DNA of 6,209 nt from NCBI GenBank assembly GCA_937928475.1, contig CALFVE010000076.1, positions 1 to 6,209 on the forward strand, given 5' to 3'. This DNA is from an uncultured bacterium (lineage in GTDB: Bacteria > Armatimonadota > Zipacnadia > Zipacnadales > Zipacnadaceae). Below, piece after piece: positions 1 to 6,028 of this stretch (within the stretch, counting starts at the first letter, position 1; each line of letters begins with the position of its first letter). The position numbers and the translations under genes were made by a program. Below the pieces are notes generated by a model. The model made no database searches. It saw only the letters and a list, made by a program, of their open reading frames with translations, and had not been told where the DNA came from.

Positions 1-549
1 CAGGAACCAGACGACGATGAAGACGAACGCCGGTATCTCCGTTAGGAACAGGAAGAAAAAGGGGACCAGGGCCAGGATGCGGGACTCCGGAAAGAGTTTG
101 AGATAGGCCCCCATCACGCCGGCGATAGCCCCGCTGGCTCCCACCATCGGTATGGCCAGGTTCTCGGGACCGGTTACGCTTGCCCCCAGCAGCGTGATGA
201 CCACGTGCGCCCCGGTGGCCAGGAACCCGCAGAGCAGGTAAAAGAGCAGGTAGCGCAGGGAGCCCAAGCGGTCCTCCACGTTGTCGCCGAAGACCCACAA
301 GAACCACATGTTCGAGCCCAGGTGCAGCCAGTTGGCGTGCATGAACATACTGGCCAGCGCCGACGCAGCGACCTGCCCAGGGGGCAGCCCAACCTGCCGC
401 GCGAAAAGGAAGGTCGGGCGGAAAGCCACAGTCTCCGTCAAGTGAGGATGAAGCAATTGATAGAGGAAGACTCCCACGCAGGTCAGAACGATCCCGTAGT
501 TGATGTACGGGGCACGTCGGTGCGGTATGCTGTCGTAGAGGGGAAGCAT
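1..549 (-). CDS. Rhomboid family intramembrane serine protease (partial, C-terminus outside window)
   Basis: The minus frame is open from the ATG at 549 to the window edge, giving 183 codons without a stop. Rhomboids cleave transmembrane substrates within the membrane using a Ser-His dyad. The motif H71-x4-H76-x3-N80 has the same spacing as the HxxxxHxxxN motif of E. coli GlpG. GASG at 137-140 supplies the predicted nucleophile Ser139, followed by GVMGAY at 144-149. Hydrophobic segments lie near residues 16-33, 75-90, 97-120, 133-150 and 160-183. The catalytic His of the later helix would lie beyond the left edge, so activity cannot be confirmed here. The start is chosen because the short hydrophilic N-terminus (MLPLYDSIPHRR, then the first helix) is typical of the family. 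No good Shine-Dalgarno sits directly upstream; the AAAGGAG on the minus strand is about 30 nt away. The gene follows the lipoprotein gene on the same strand but is separated from it by a probable terminator. Family assignment is firm; the substrate is unknown. Confidence 0.93.
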   Translation of the reverse strand, partial: MLPLYDSIPHRRAPYINYGIVLTCVGVFLYQLLHPHLTETVAFRPTFLFARQVGLPPGQVAASALASMFMHANWLHLGSNMWFLWVFGDNVEDRLGSLRYLLFYLLCGFLATGAHVVITLLGASVTGPENLAIPMVGASGAIAGVMGAYLKLFPESRILALVPFFFLFLTEIPAFVFIVVWFL

Positions 550-605
550 GCCAGATCAGAACCGGCGTGCCGGCGCTCCTTTCCCGGTGCGCTCTTCAAT
601 TGGAC

Positions 606-637
606 AAAACCCGGGTCCCTCACAGGAAGGACCCGGG
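606..637 (-). terminator. Probable rho-independent terminator of the PD40 lipoprotein gene
   Basis: A perfect 9-bp inverted repeat, CCCGGGTCC (610-618) and GGACCCGGG (629-637), encloses a 10-nt loop. Read on the minus strand it is followed directly by TTTT (609-606) and then GTCC. It lies about 35 bp past the lipoprotein stop codon at 673 and upstream of the rhomboid start, so it should end the lipoprotein transcript. The T-run is short, so termination may be partial and some read-through into the rhomboid gene is possible. Confidence 0.7.
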
Positions 638-672
638 CCGATAACGTAGCCTAGTCCTCGCCCACCAGGCGG

Positions 673-1638
673 CTAGAAGCGGCGGGTGAGTTGCTTCTGA
701 TTGGTGCCGTCAAGGTTGCAAGTCCACAGTTCGCGGTCGCGAGTGAAGGCCAGCATGGTGCCGTCCGCGTTCCACACGGGGAAGCCGTCGGAGCGCGCAT
801 CACTGGTTACGTGAGTGAGAGCGCCGGTCGCCACCTCCACGATCCAGATGTCGAAGTCGCCGGTGCGATTGGAGTGGAAAGCGATCTTGGTGCCATCGGG
901 ACTCCAGGCGGGGCCGCCGTCGGCATAGGGACTCGCCGCCACCGGGGTGTAGGTAGCCGTCGAGACAGTGTAGATGAAGATGTTGGTGTCGCCCTCCGCC
1001 ACGGCGTCCTTGTTCGACTGCAACACAATCTGATCGGTGTTGACCGGGTTGTACGAGGGCCACTGATTGTCGTTGCCGTCGTTGACGACGTCTGCGATGC
1101 CCCCCGAACCGTCGCTGTTGGCCACCCGGATGTGGGGGATGCCGGTACCTCGGGTGGAGCAATACAAGATGCGGGTGCCGTCGGGACTCCAACTCGGCTG
1201 GCTGTCGGAGCCGAGGGTAGTGTCGTCGGTAATCTTGACGACGCCGGCGCTGTCGCCGGTGGTGGCGTTGAGGGTGTACAGCGCCAGGCTGGCGCCGGTG
1301 TTGCCACTGACGGCGCGTCGCGAGGCGAAGGCGATCAAGGTGCCGGCGGGATTGTAAGCGGGATGCTGGCCGCCCTCCAGGAGATTGGCAGGGTTGTTCA
1401 AGGAGGGCGTGAGCAGGGTGAGTCCGCTACCGGCCGCGGTGATGGAGTGAATGTATAGCAGTCCGTTGCCCCCGAAAGAACTCAGGGCGAGGCGCCCGTC
1501 GGGCACCTGGGCCCAGGACACCCGCTGGAACACGTTCAGGAACACCGGCGAGGAGGAGCCGCCGCCGCATCCCGCGAGCAGGACGGCCAGGCAGAGCAGG
1601 CTTGCGAGGGCCATCAACCAACGGATCTGCGTCTTCAT
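673..1638 (-). CDS. TolB-like PD40 beta-propeller lipoprotein
   Basis: This 321-residue protein begins with a lipoprotein signal peptide: charged MKTQIR, a hydrophobic core at about 7-22, and lipobox LAGC with Cys24 as the predicted lipidation site. A Gly/Ser-rich linker follows. The body carries PD40-type repeats of the form W/Y-(S/N)-P-D-G-T-x-(I/L)-A-F. They start near residues 92 (HPAYNPAGT), 148 (QPSWSPDGT), 193 (WPSYNPVNT), 243 (PAWSPDGT) and 287 (FPVWNADGT). A weaker sixth blade may lie at 39-66. Such repeats build the beta-propeller of TolB and related periplasmic proteins. There is no TolB N-terminal domain and there are no tol-pal neighbours, so this is not TolB itself; a ligand-binding or scaffolding role at the envelope is inferred. 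The ATG at 1638 is preferred over a TTG at 1662 because AAGGAG lies 9 nt before it and the signal peptide then starts correctly. A near-consensus promoter lies upstream. Confidence 0.88.
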   Translation of the reverse strand: MKTQIRWLMALASLLCLAVLLAGCGGGSSSPVFLNVFQRVSWAQVPDGRLALSSFGGNGLLYIHSITAAGSGLTLLTPSLNNPANLLEGGQHPAYNPAGTLIAFASRRAVSGNTGASLALYTLNATTGDSAGVVKITDDTTLGSDSQPSWSPDGTRILYCSTRGTGIPHIRVANSDGSGGIADVVNDGNDNQWPSYNPVNTDQIVLQSNKDAVAEGDTNIFIYTVSTATYTPVAASPYADGGPAWSPDGTKIAFHSNRTGDFDIWIVEVATGALTHVTSDARSDGFPVWNADGTMLAFTRDRELWTCNLDGTNQKQLTRRF

Positions 1639-1647
1639 ATTCGCTGA

Positions 1648-1653
1648 CTCCTT
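1648..1653 (-). promoter_or_regulatory. Shine-Dalgarno site of the PD40 lipoprotein gene
   Basis: AAGGAG on the minus strand ends 9 nt before the ATG at 1638. It decides between this start and the in-frame TTG at 1662, which lies upstream of the site and so cannot use it. Confidence 0.8.
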
Positions 1654-1703
1654 CCCAGACAACTGGTCCCGCGGCCTCGGCTGCTGCGAGAGCGGACGCG
1701 GGC

Positions 1704-1732
1704 ATTATAAGACCGCTGCCGCTGAGCGTCAA
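1704..1732 (-). promoter_or_regulatory. Sigma70-type promoter for the PD40 lipoprotein gene
   Basis: The minus strand reads TTGACG (1732-1727), a 17-nt spacer, then TATAAT (1709-1704). The -10 is a perfect consensus match and the -35 matches five of six positions at optimal spacing. Transcription should begin near 1697, leaving a leader of about 60 nt that contains the AAGGAG site. The match is strong enough to suggest a well-expressed housekeeping-sigma promoter unless a repressor acts on it. Confidence 0.82.
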
Positions 1733-1744
1733 CTTCGCACCGCC

Positions 1745-1765
1745 GCCGGCGGGCTCCCGGCCGGC
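1745..1765. repeat. GC-rich inverted repeat between the divergent promoters (candidate operator)
   Basis: GCCGGCGGG (1745-1753) and CCCGGCCGGC (1756-1765) form a near-perfect inverted repeat around a CT centre, with one unpaired G. It lies between the two outward-facing -35 boxes and abuts the plus-strand -35 at 1766. A regulator bound here could affect both promoters. The local sequence is very GC-rich, so chance symmetry is a real alternative; only position and symmetry support function. Confidence 0.35.
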
Positions 1766-1794
1766 TTGTGAGGCCCCCCGGGCCTTGCTATAAT
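1766..1794 (+). promoter_or_regulatory. Sigma70-type promoter for the universal stress protein gene
   Basis: TTGTGA (1766-1771), a 17-nt spacer, then TATAAT (1789-1794). The -10 is perfect and the -35 matches four of six positions. The predicted start near 1801 gives a leader of about 28 nt before the ATG at 1829. The ATG at 1793 overlaps this -10 box, so it cannot be the translation start of a transcript made here. The promoter is back to back with that of the lipoprotein gene. Confidence 0.78.
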
Positions 1795-1828
1795 GCGCCC
1801 ACCAGCCCGGCCGAGGACGGATTGCCTC

Positions 1829-2656
1829 ATGCTCCGCAACGTCGCCGTCGGTATTGACACCGGCCCCAGTGCCCAGGTTCCTCTTCGCCAGGCTGTAGCC
1901 CTGGCCGCCGCCTGCTCCGCTCGCTTGCACCTGCTGGCGGCGCTGGAGGAGCCGGTGCGGGGCGAGGAGGACCTACTCAGACCGGAGGGTCCGGTGCTAG
2001 AGGTGGCGCTGCCCGAGGAGCCAGGGCCGGAAGACTTCCCCTCGCTGGGTATTCCCCCTCACCTGGAGCAGGCGCGGCAGGTTTGCCACGAGGAGGCGGT
2101 CCCCTGTCGCCTGCACTTGCACCGGGGCGACCCTTGGCCCTGGCTGGCCCGCCAGGCGCTGCTCGCCGAGGTGCTGGTGGTCGGACGCCGCTCCACCCGC
2201 AGTTCTCGCCTCGCTACCTGCGGGCGAACCGTGCGCCGGCTCTTGCAGGCGCCCCAGGTTCCCCTGCTCATCTGCGCCCGCGACCCGGCCGAGGCCCGGA
2301 GCGCCCTGGTGCTGTACGAGCCAAGCCCGCGCGGTGCGCGGGCCCTAGCCCTGACTGCCGAAATCTGCGTAGCCTTCAATCTGCCCCTGGCCGTGGTGGC
2401 CGCCGCCCCGCACCGGCAGGAGGCAGCGGACCATCTCCGGCTAGCGCGCGACGCCTTGTATGCTTACAGCCTCGACTGTGAGTTCCTGGCCGTAGAGGGC
2501 CGGCCGGCAGCGGCGCTGCTGGAGGCCAGCCTGGAGCGCCATCCCTCGCTGGTGGCCGTTCCTGCGGCTGCCGGCTACCCCCGTTCCTTCCTCACCCATC
2601 CACTGTGCCAAGCGGTCCTCAGAGCGCCGGACGCAGCAGCCCTGGTCGTGCCGTAA
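1829..2656 (+). CDS. Tandem-domain universal stress protein (UspA superfamily)
   Basis: This 275-residue soluble protein looks like two Usp-type alpha/beta domains in tandem, about 1-152 and 157-275. Domain 1 opens with the Usp-like strand RNVAVGID, where Asp10 is at the usual nucleotide-contact position. It ends with EVLVVGRR, a loop, then the helix TVRRLLQ and the strand VPLLICA. The ATP-binding consensus is Gx2Gx9G(S/T). Here Gly119 and Gly132 remain, but Ser122 replaces the middle Gly and Arg133 replaces the final Ser/Thr. Domain 2 repeats the layout (SALVLYEPS near 158, LVAVPAAAGYP near 241, AALVVP at the end) without a glycine loop. ATP binding is therefore doubtful and a non-nucleotide or partner-sensing role is possible. 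The start at 1829 is chosen because the Usp strand begins there and the upstream ATG overlaps the promoter. GAGG at 1813-1816 is a plausible but distant ribosome site. The fold assignment is fairly secure; no stimulus is evident. Confidence 0.8.
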   Translation: MLRNVAVGIDTGPSAQVPLRQAVALAAACSARLHLLAALEEPVRGEEDLLRPEGPVLEVALPEEPGPEDFPSLGIPPHLEQARQVCHEEAVPCRLHLHRGDPWPWLARQALLAEVLVVGRRSTRSSRLATCGRTVRRLLQAPQVPLLICARDPAEARSALVLYEPSPRGARALALTAEICVAFNLPLAVVAAAPHRQEAADHLRLARDALYAYSLDCEFLAVEGRPAAALLEASLERHPSLVAVPAAAGYPRSFLTHPLCQAVLRAPDAAALVVP

Positions 2657-2818
2657 TCGCCCGGCAAGTGGGCGTAAGGACGCTGGGGAGGACCGAATTC
2701 GCCGGCGTGCGAGCGCGAGTGTTCGACACTGGGTCTAGCGCCCCTGCGCCGCAAGTGACGCCTAGACGTGCTTGGCCTAATGCCGAGCGGGGCTCAGAGG
2801 GCAGCCTGCGGACCGCGG
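2657..2818. other. Convergent intergenic gap with weak hairpins
   Basis: These 162 bp separate the stop codons of two converging genes. I see no gene. Two short inverted repeats are visible: AGTGT-TCG-ACACT at 2718-2730, and GTCTAGCG (2733-2740) with CGCCTAGAC (2759-2767), an 8-bp stem with one bulged C. Neither is followed by a T-run on either strand, so neither qualifies as a canonical terminator, although either could impede converging polymerases. Confidence 0.4.
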
Positions 2819-4111
2819 TCAGCGCTTGTCTATCACCCGCACCGCTTTTCCCTCCGATACCGGCAGGTGATGCGGTTCCAGGAGTTGCACTCGCACCCTG
2901 AACAGCAGTTCGGCGCGTAGTTCCTCGGCAATCCGCTCTCGGATGCGCTCCAGACGACGCAGGTCGTCGAAGGAATACTGCGGCCTCAGTTCGACCTGAA
3001 CGGTCAGGCAGTCCAATTCTTCCTCGCGGGTGAGCACCAGGCAGTAGTTGTCGCCGACCTCAGGAATGCCCATCAGCACCCGCTCCACCTGCATGGGGTA
3101 GAAGTTCACCCCCCGCAGAATGAGCATGTCGTCGCTGCGCCCCGAGAAGCGGGCGAGCCGCCGATGCTGGTTGCCACACGGGCACGGCTCGGGCAGGAAG
3201 CGGGTAATATCGCGAGTGCGATAGCGGAGCAGCGGCATGGCCTCGCGGGTGAGAGTAGTCAGCACCAGTTCGCCCTCCTCGCCGGGCGGGACCGGCTGCT
3301 GAGTGCGCGGATCCAGAATCTCGGCGATATAGTGATCCTCGCGGACATGCAGACCATTCTGCCGGAGACATTCCATCGCCACCCCGGGACCGCACATCTC
3401 CGAGAGGCCGTAGCAGTTGTAGAACCGCGCGCCCCAAGCCTCCTCGATGCGCCGCCGCAAGTCCTCGGTATGCGGCTCTCCGCCCAGGAAGCCCCGCCGC
3501 ACTTGCAGGTCCCGGCGCGGGTCGAGACCTTCCTGGCGGCAGTAGTGAGCAACGTGCAGCGCATAGGAGGGCAGAATGTGGACCACGGTGGTTCCGAAAA
3601 CCTGCATCATCTGCACCTGCCGGGCGGTGGCGCCAGAGGAAGCAGGAATCGTCAGACACCCGAGAAGTTCCCCCGCATAGTGGAAGCCCAGGCCACCGGT
3701 GAACAGTCCGTAGCCCATCATATTCTGGAAAACGTCCTCGCGGGTGACACCGACCGCCAGCATGCCGCGCGCCACGCATTCGGCCCAGCGCTCGAGGTCC
3801 CCGCGGGTGTGGTAGACCGCCGTGGCGATGCCGGTGGTGCCCGAGGAGTAATGCAGGCGTACCACCTCGCTTCGGGGCACTGCCAGCAGGCCCCAGGGCA
3901 TGGCTGCACGGAGATCCTCCTTGGTGGTTAGAGGGAGACGCCGCAGGTCGTCCAGAGAGGAGATGGCTTCGGCTGACACCCCCGCCTCGGCGAGCGCCCG
4001 GCGGTAGTGCTCCGACTGGGCAGCGCGGGCCACGGTCTCCCGTAGGCGCATAACCTGCAGGGCTTCGATCTCCTGGCGAGAGAGTTGGTCGGCTTGGGCG
4101 AAGTCGTACAT
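2819..4111 (-). CDS. Phenylacetate-CoA ligase-like adenylate-forming enzyme (PaaK family)
   Basis: This 430-residue cytoplasmic protein is about as long as E. coli PaaK, which activates phenylacetate to its CoA thioester through an acyl-adenylate. Motifs run in order: phosphate loop YSSGTTGIAT (88-97); YGLFTGGLGFHY (134-145); YGLSEMCGPGVAMEC (234-248), a close match to the PaaK A5 region; EDHY (258-261); RYRTRD (296-301); SGRSDDMLILRGVN (323-336, hinge region); and SEGKA (419-423) with catalytic Lys422. PaaK itself has SSGTTGKPT; here Ile-Ala replaces Lys-Pro, a variable position in the wider family. CPCG at 310-313 resembles a Cys pair common in PaaK-like ligases. The ATG at 4111 is chosen because homology starts just after it. 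The reading frame stays open to 4282 but that stretch overlaps the divergent gene and is not PaaK-like. No clear Shine-Dalgarno is visible. No other phenylacetate genes are nearby, so the acid substrate is uncertain; another aryl or acyl acid is possible. Confidence 0.9.
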   Translation of the reverse strand: MYDFAQADQLSRQEIEALQVMRLRETVARAAQSEHYRRALAEAGVSAEAISSLDDLRRLPLTTKEDLRAAMPWGLLAVPRSEVVRLHYSSGTTGIATAVYHTRGDLERWAECVARGMLAVGVTREDVFQNMMGYGLFTGGLGFHYAGELLGCLTIPASSGATARQVQMMQVFGTTVVHILPSYALHVAHYCRQEGLDPRRDLQVRRGFLGGEPHTEDLRRRIEEAWGARFYNCYGLSEMCGPGVAMECLRQNGLHVREDHYIAEILDPRTQQPVPPGEEGELVLTTLTREAMPLLRYRTRDITRFLPEPCPCGNQHRRLARFSGRSDDMLILRGVNFYPMQVERVLMGIPEVGDNYCLVLTREEELDCLTVQVELRPQYSFDDLRRLERIRERIAEELRAELLFRVRVQLLEPHHLPVSEGKAVRVIDKR

Positions 4112-4269
4112 GGGGAAGCGTCGCTTACTCAACTCGCGGTGACGGCACGGACAGCATAAGTTCGACGCAAGGGCCCGAACGACCTTCAGCGACCAGGAGG
4201 ACGGTGTTGTCGCGGCGCAGAAGGGGCACGGCAACGCAGACCAGCACGCCGGCCCAGGAGGAGAAGCAA
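4112..4269. other. Divergent intergenic region between the PaaK-like and oxidoreductase genes
   Basis: These 158 bp separate two genes transcribed outward, so both promoters should lie here. I find no strong pair of boxes. A weak minus-strand -10 candidate, TATGCT (4158-4153), would start transcription near 4146, but nothing close to TTGACA lies 16-18 nt upstream of it. No convincing plus-strand promoter is visible beyond the ribosome site. The contrast with the clean promoters at 1704-1794 suggests activator-dependent or alternative-sigma promoters, which is inference. Confidence 0.4.
4256..4263 (+). promoter_or_regulatory. Shine-Dalgarno site deciding the oxidoreductase start
   Basis: AGGAGGAG lies 6 nt before the ATG at 4270. 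It rules out the in-frame ATG at 4204, whose extra 22 residues (Arg-, Thr- and Gln-rich) do not belong to the dinucleotide-binding fold. Confidence 0.88.
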
Positions 4270-5592
4270 ATGAAAACACCACCCCCCCTCCACCTCGCCG
4301 TGGTTGGTGGAGGGATGTTCTTCGCCGAGGTCATCGGCCCCACACTGCTGGACCTGGAGCGCTACGGCATCTCGCCCTACCTGGGCAGCCTCGGCCAGGG
4401 CCGCTTCGCTCGCGACCTGGCCCCGGTGCGCCTGGAACTGGTCGCCGTGGGTACGCATTCCCCCGCAAGTGGCACGGCCGCCAGGATTGTTGACTGGTAT
4501 CGCGCGAGCATCCCGGAAAGCCGGGTGCAGGCGCACTACAGCGATACGGTCTGGGAGGAGATCCTGGAGCAACACCAGCCTGACGTGCTGGTAGTGGCCA
4601 CCCCCGATGATCTACACTATGCGCCCATCGTGGCCGCGCTCCGCCAGGGCGCCGACGTCGTCACCGAAAAGCCGCTCTGCCTGAAACTGGCCGAGGCCGA
4701 TGCGATCATCGCGGCGGCGCGCGCCGCTAACCGCGTCGTCGCCGCCGATATGCACAAGCGCTATGATCCTATGATGCGCAAACTCTTCCAGGACCTGGTG
4801 CCACGCATGGGCGAGATCAACTACGTGGAGGCGGTCCTGGAGGAGCCGCTGGAGGTGTCCACCCAGGTCTTCAAATGGGCCGCGCGCAGCAACCCCTTCG
4901 GTTACGTCGGCTGCCACTGGACTGACGTGGTGCACCATTTTCTGGGCGTCTCACCGGTCACTGTGCACGCGACCGGCCAGAAGAACCTCCTGGTGAACTG
5001 GAAGGATCCGCTCACCGGCGAGCCGCGCCCGATTAATACCTTCGATTCTATGCAGGTGAAAGTCACCTACGACAGCGGAATGGAGGCGCTGTATGTGAAT
5101 GCCTGGATCAACCCGCCGGACTTTGAGGGCAATGTGAACCAGGAGGTCAAAGTCTTCGGAACGCGGGGGAGCGCTTTTCTCGACCAGCAGGACCGGGGCC
5201 TGCGCTATTGCTTGACCGGAGAGGGCAGCCGGACAGCCAATCCGCTATTCATTCAACCGATGCCGTATTATGGTGGAACGTGGAACGTGGAACGTGGAAC
5301 GCCGAAAGGAAAAACGGCCGAGGTGCGGCCCGAGGTGCGCGGCTACGGCAAGGACAGCCTGATTGCCGGCTTCTCCGCGATTCTTCGACGCCGTCTCCTG
5401 GGCCAGACCCTGGAGGAACTAGAGCCGGCCTACCCCAGCGCTGCCTCCCAGCGCGCGACGGCGGCCCTGCTGGACGCCGCCGCGCAAGTGGCCGAACGCA
5501 ACTGGCGCTACACGCAAGCGGGCCAGGGCAGCCCCGTGACGGCGAAGTTGGAGGAGGGCAAGGTCAGGATCAGAGACCCGCTCGGCGCTTGA
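4270..5592 (+). CDS. Gfo/Idh/MocA family NAD(P)-dependent oxidoreductase
   Basis: This 440-residue cytoplasmic protein has the two-domain layout of glucose-fructose oxidoreductase and inositol dehydrogenase relatives. The N-terminal Rossmann part opens with strand LHLAVVGGGMFFAE (7-20), whose glycines 13-15 bind the dinucleotide. It continues with DVLVVATPDDLHYAP (105-119), then VTEKP (131-135), the family motif with Lys134 contacting cofactor and substrate. The C-terminal domain holds GCHWTDVVHHFLG (214-226), where His216, Asp219 and His223 match the family's catalytic His/Asp region. Members usually oxidise or reduce sugars, inositols or related polyols; the substrate cannot be read from sequence. 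At 440 residues it is longer than the roughly 330-390 common in the family, partly through an extended loop at 325-355 containing a heptanucleotide repeat and a long C-terminal helix-rich tail. It starts divergently from the PaaK-like gene; a shared pathway is not evident. Confidence 0.9.
   Translation: MKTPPPLHLAVVGGGMFFAEVIGPTLLDLERYGISPYLGSLGQGRFARDLAPVRLELVAVGTHSPASGTAARIVDWYRASIPESRVQAHYSDTVWEEILEQHQPDVLVVATPDDLHYAPIVAALRQGADVVTEKPLCLKLAEADAIIAAARAANRVVAADMHKRYDPMMRKLFQDLVPRMGEINYVEAVLEEPLEVSTQVFKWAARSNPFGYVGCHWTDVVHHFLGVSPVTVHATGQKNLLVNWKDPLTGEPRPINTFDSMQVKVTYDSGMEALYVNAWINPPDFEGNVNQEVKVFGTRGSAFLDQQDRGLRYCLTGEGSRTANPLFIQPMPYYGGTWNVERGTPKGKTAEVRPEVRGYGKDSLIAGFSAILRRRLLGQTLEELEPAYPSAASQRATAALLDAAAQVAERNWRYTQAGQGSPVTAKLEEGKVRIRDPLGA
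5273..5300 (+). repeat. Four perfect tandem copies of a 7-bp unit inside the oxidoreductase gene
   Basis: The unit GTGGAAC occurs four times without a mismatch. Because 7 is not a multiple of 3, the copies are read in different phases and encode GGTWNVERGTP (residues 335-345). If one unit is ancestral, the three extra copies add exactly 21 bp, or seven residues, and keep the frame. Gain or loss of a single unit would shift the frame and remove the last 90-100 residues. Confidence 0.93.
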
Positions 5593-6028
5593 CAAGCCGG
5601 CTTCGCTCGCGCCGCGGCATGACCTGGGTCTGTCGGTAGATCGTCGTCGGGAAAGCGCGGAAGGGCAACATGAAACTGGCCCGTCCGCAGGTGGAGGCGC
5701 AGTCGGCCTGAATGGGCCCGAGCCGGGGCGAGAGAGCGCGCGCTTGCTGGCAGTTACTGCTGACCACCGCAGCCCAACTGGAACAAGGCGACCAGCGCCT
5801 CCGCGCCCAAGTCAAAGCCGGGCAGATGGGCCAGCCCGGTCGGCCCTTCCGACGTAAGTCTATGCGAAGTCGGCACCAGGTCCCGGCTGCGCCGAGGGGC
5901 TGCGGTTAGCAGCGCCCCCAGGCGAGAGCCCGCATCCGCCCCCCGCAGGGCGCAGGTTTCCTCCCGCACCCGCTGTGGTAGCGCCTCACTCCACTCTCCT
6001 GCAAGAAGAGACGCCGAGGGCGAGGCCC
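5593..6028. other. 436-bp gap without an assignable gene
   Basis: I recognise no RNA gene, promoter or terminator here. A perfect palindrome, AAGCCGGCTT, sits at 5594-5603 just after the oxidoreductase stop, but it has no loop or T-run. On the minus strand, downstream of gatC, a frame from a GTG at 5969 to a stop at 5754 gives 71 codons with coding-like, GC-rich third positions. A second minus frame, 5815-5570, overlaps it and runs into the oxidoreductase 3' end. Neither resembles a family I know and neither has a well-placed ribosome site. Together they could be a short hypothetical gene, a frameshifted remnant, or chance open frames in GC-rich DNA. Confidence 0.4.

Noticed and set aside
205..654. 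Plus-strand open frame opposite the rhomboid gene
   Set aside because: The minus strand gives a complete set of rhomboid motifs here, and the plus frame runs through the terminator hairpin.
691..1458. Long plus-strand open frame of 255 codons opposite the PD40 lipoprotein gene
   Set aside because: It is antisense to a gene with a clear signal peptide, repeats, ribosome site and promoter. Its translation is low-complexity and rich in Gly, Val and Ala, with no recognisable motif.
1793..1828. Upstream ATG adding 12 residues to the universal stress protein
   Set aside because: This ATG overlaps the TATAAT box, upstream of the predicted transcript start, and the extra residues precede the first Usp strand.
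2733..2767. Terminator shared by the two converging genes
   Set aside because: The stem has a bulge and an 18-nt loop, and no T-run follows on either strand.
3164..3931. Plus-strand open frame of 255 codons opposite the PaaK-like gene
   Set aside because: It is a shadow frame in GC-rich coding DNA. The minus strand carries every motif of the adenylate-forming family over the same bases.
4112..4282. N-terminal extension of the PaaK-like protein by 57 residues
   Set aside because: The extra residues do not resemble the family, which begins near the ATG at 4111. The extension would also overlap the ribosome site and start of the divergent oxidoreductase gene.
5273..5300. CRISPR-like array
   Set aside because: The units are 7 bp, directly abutting and without spacers. 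This is a simple tandem repeat in a coding sequence.
5712..5909. Plus-strand 65-codon open frame after the oxidoreductase gene
   Set aside because: It has no good ribosome site and no recognisable motif. Its Gln/Leu-rich stretch hints at a helix but is too short to support a call.
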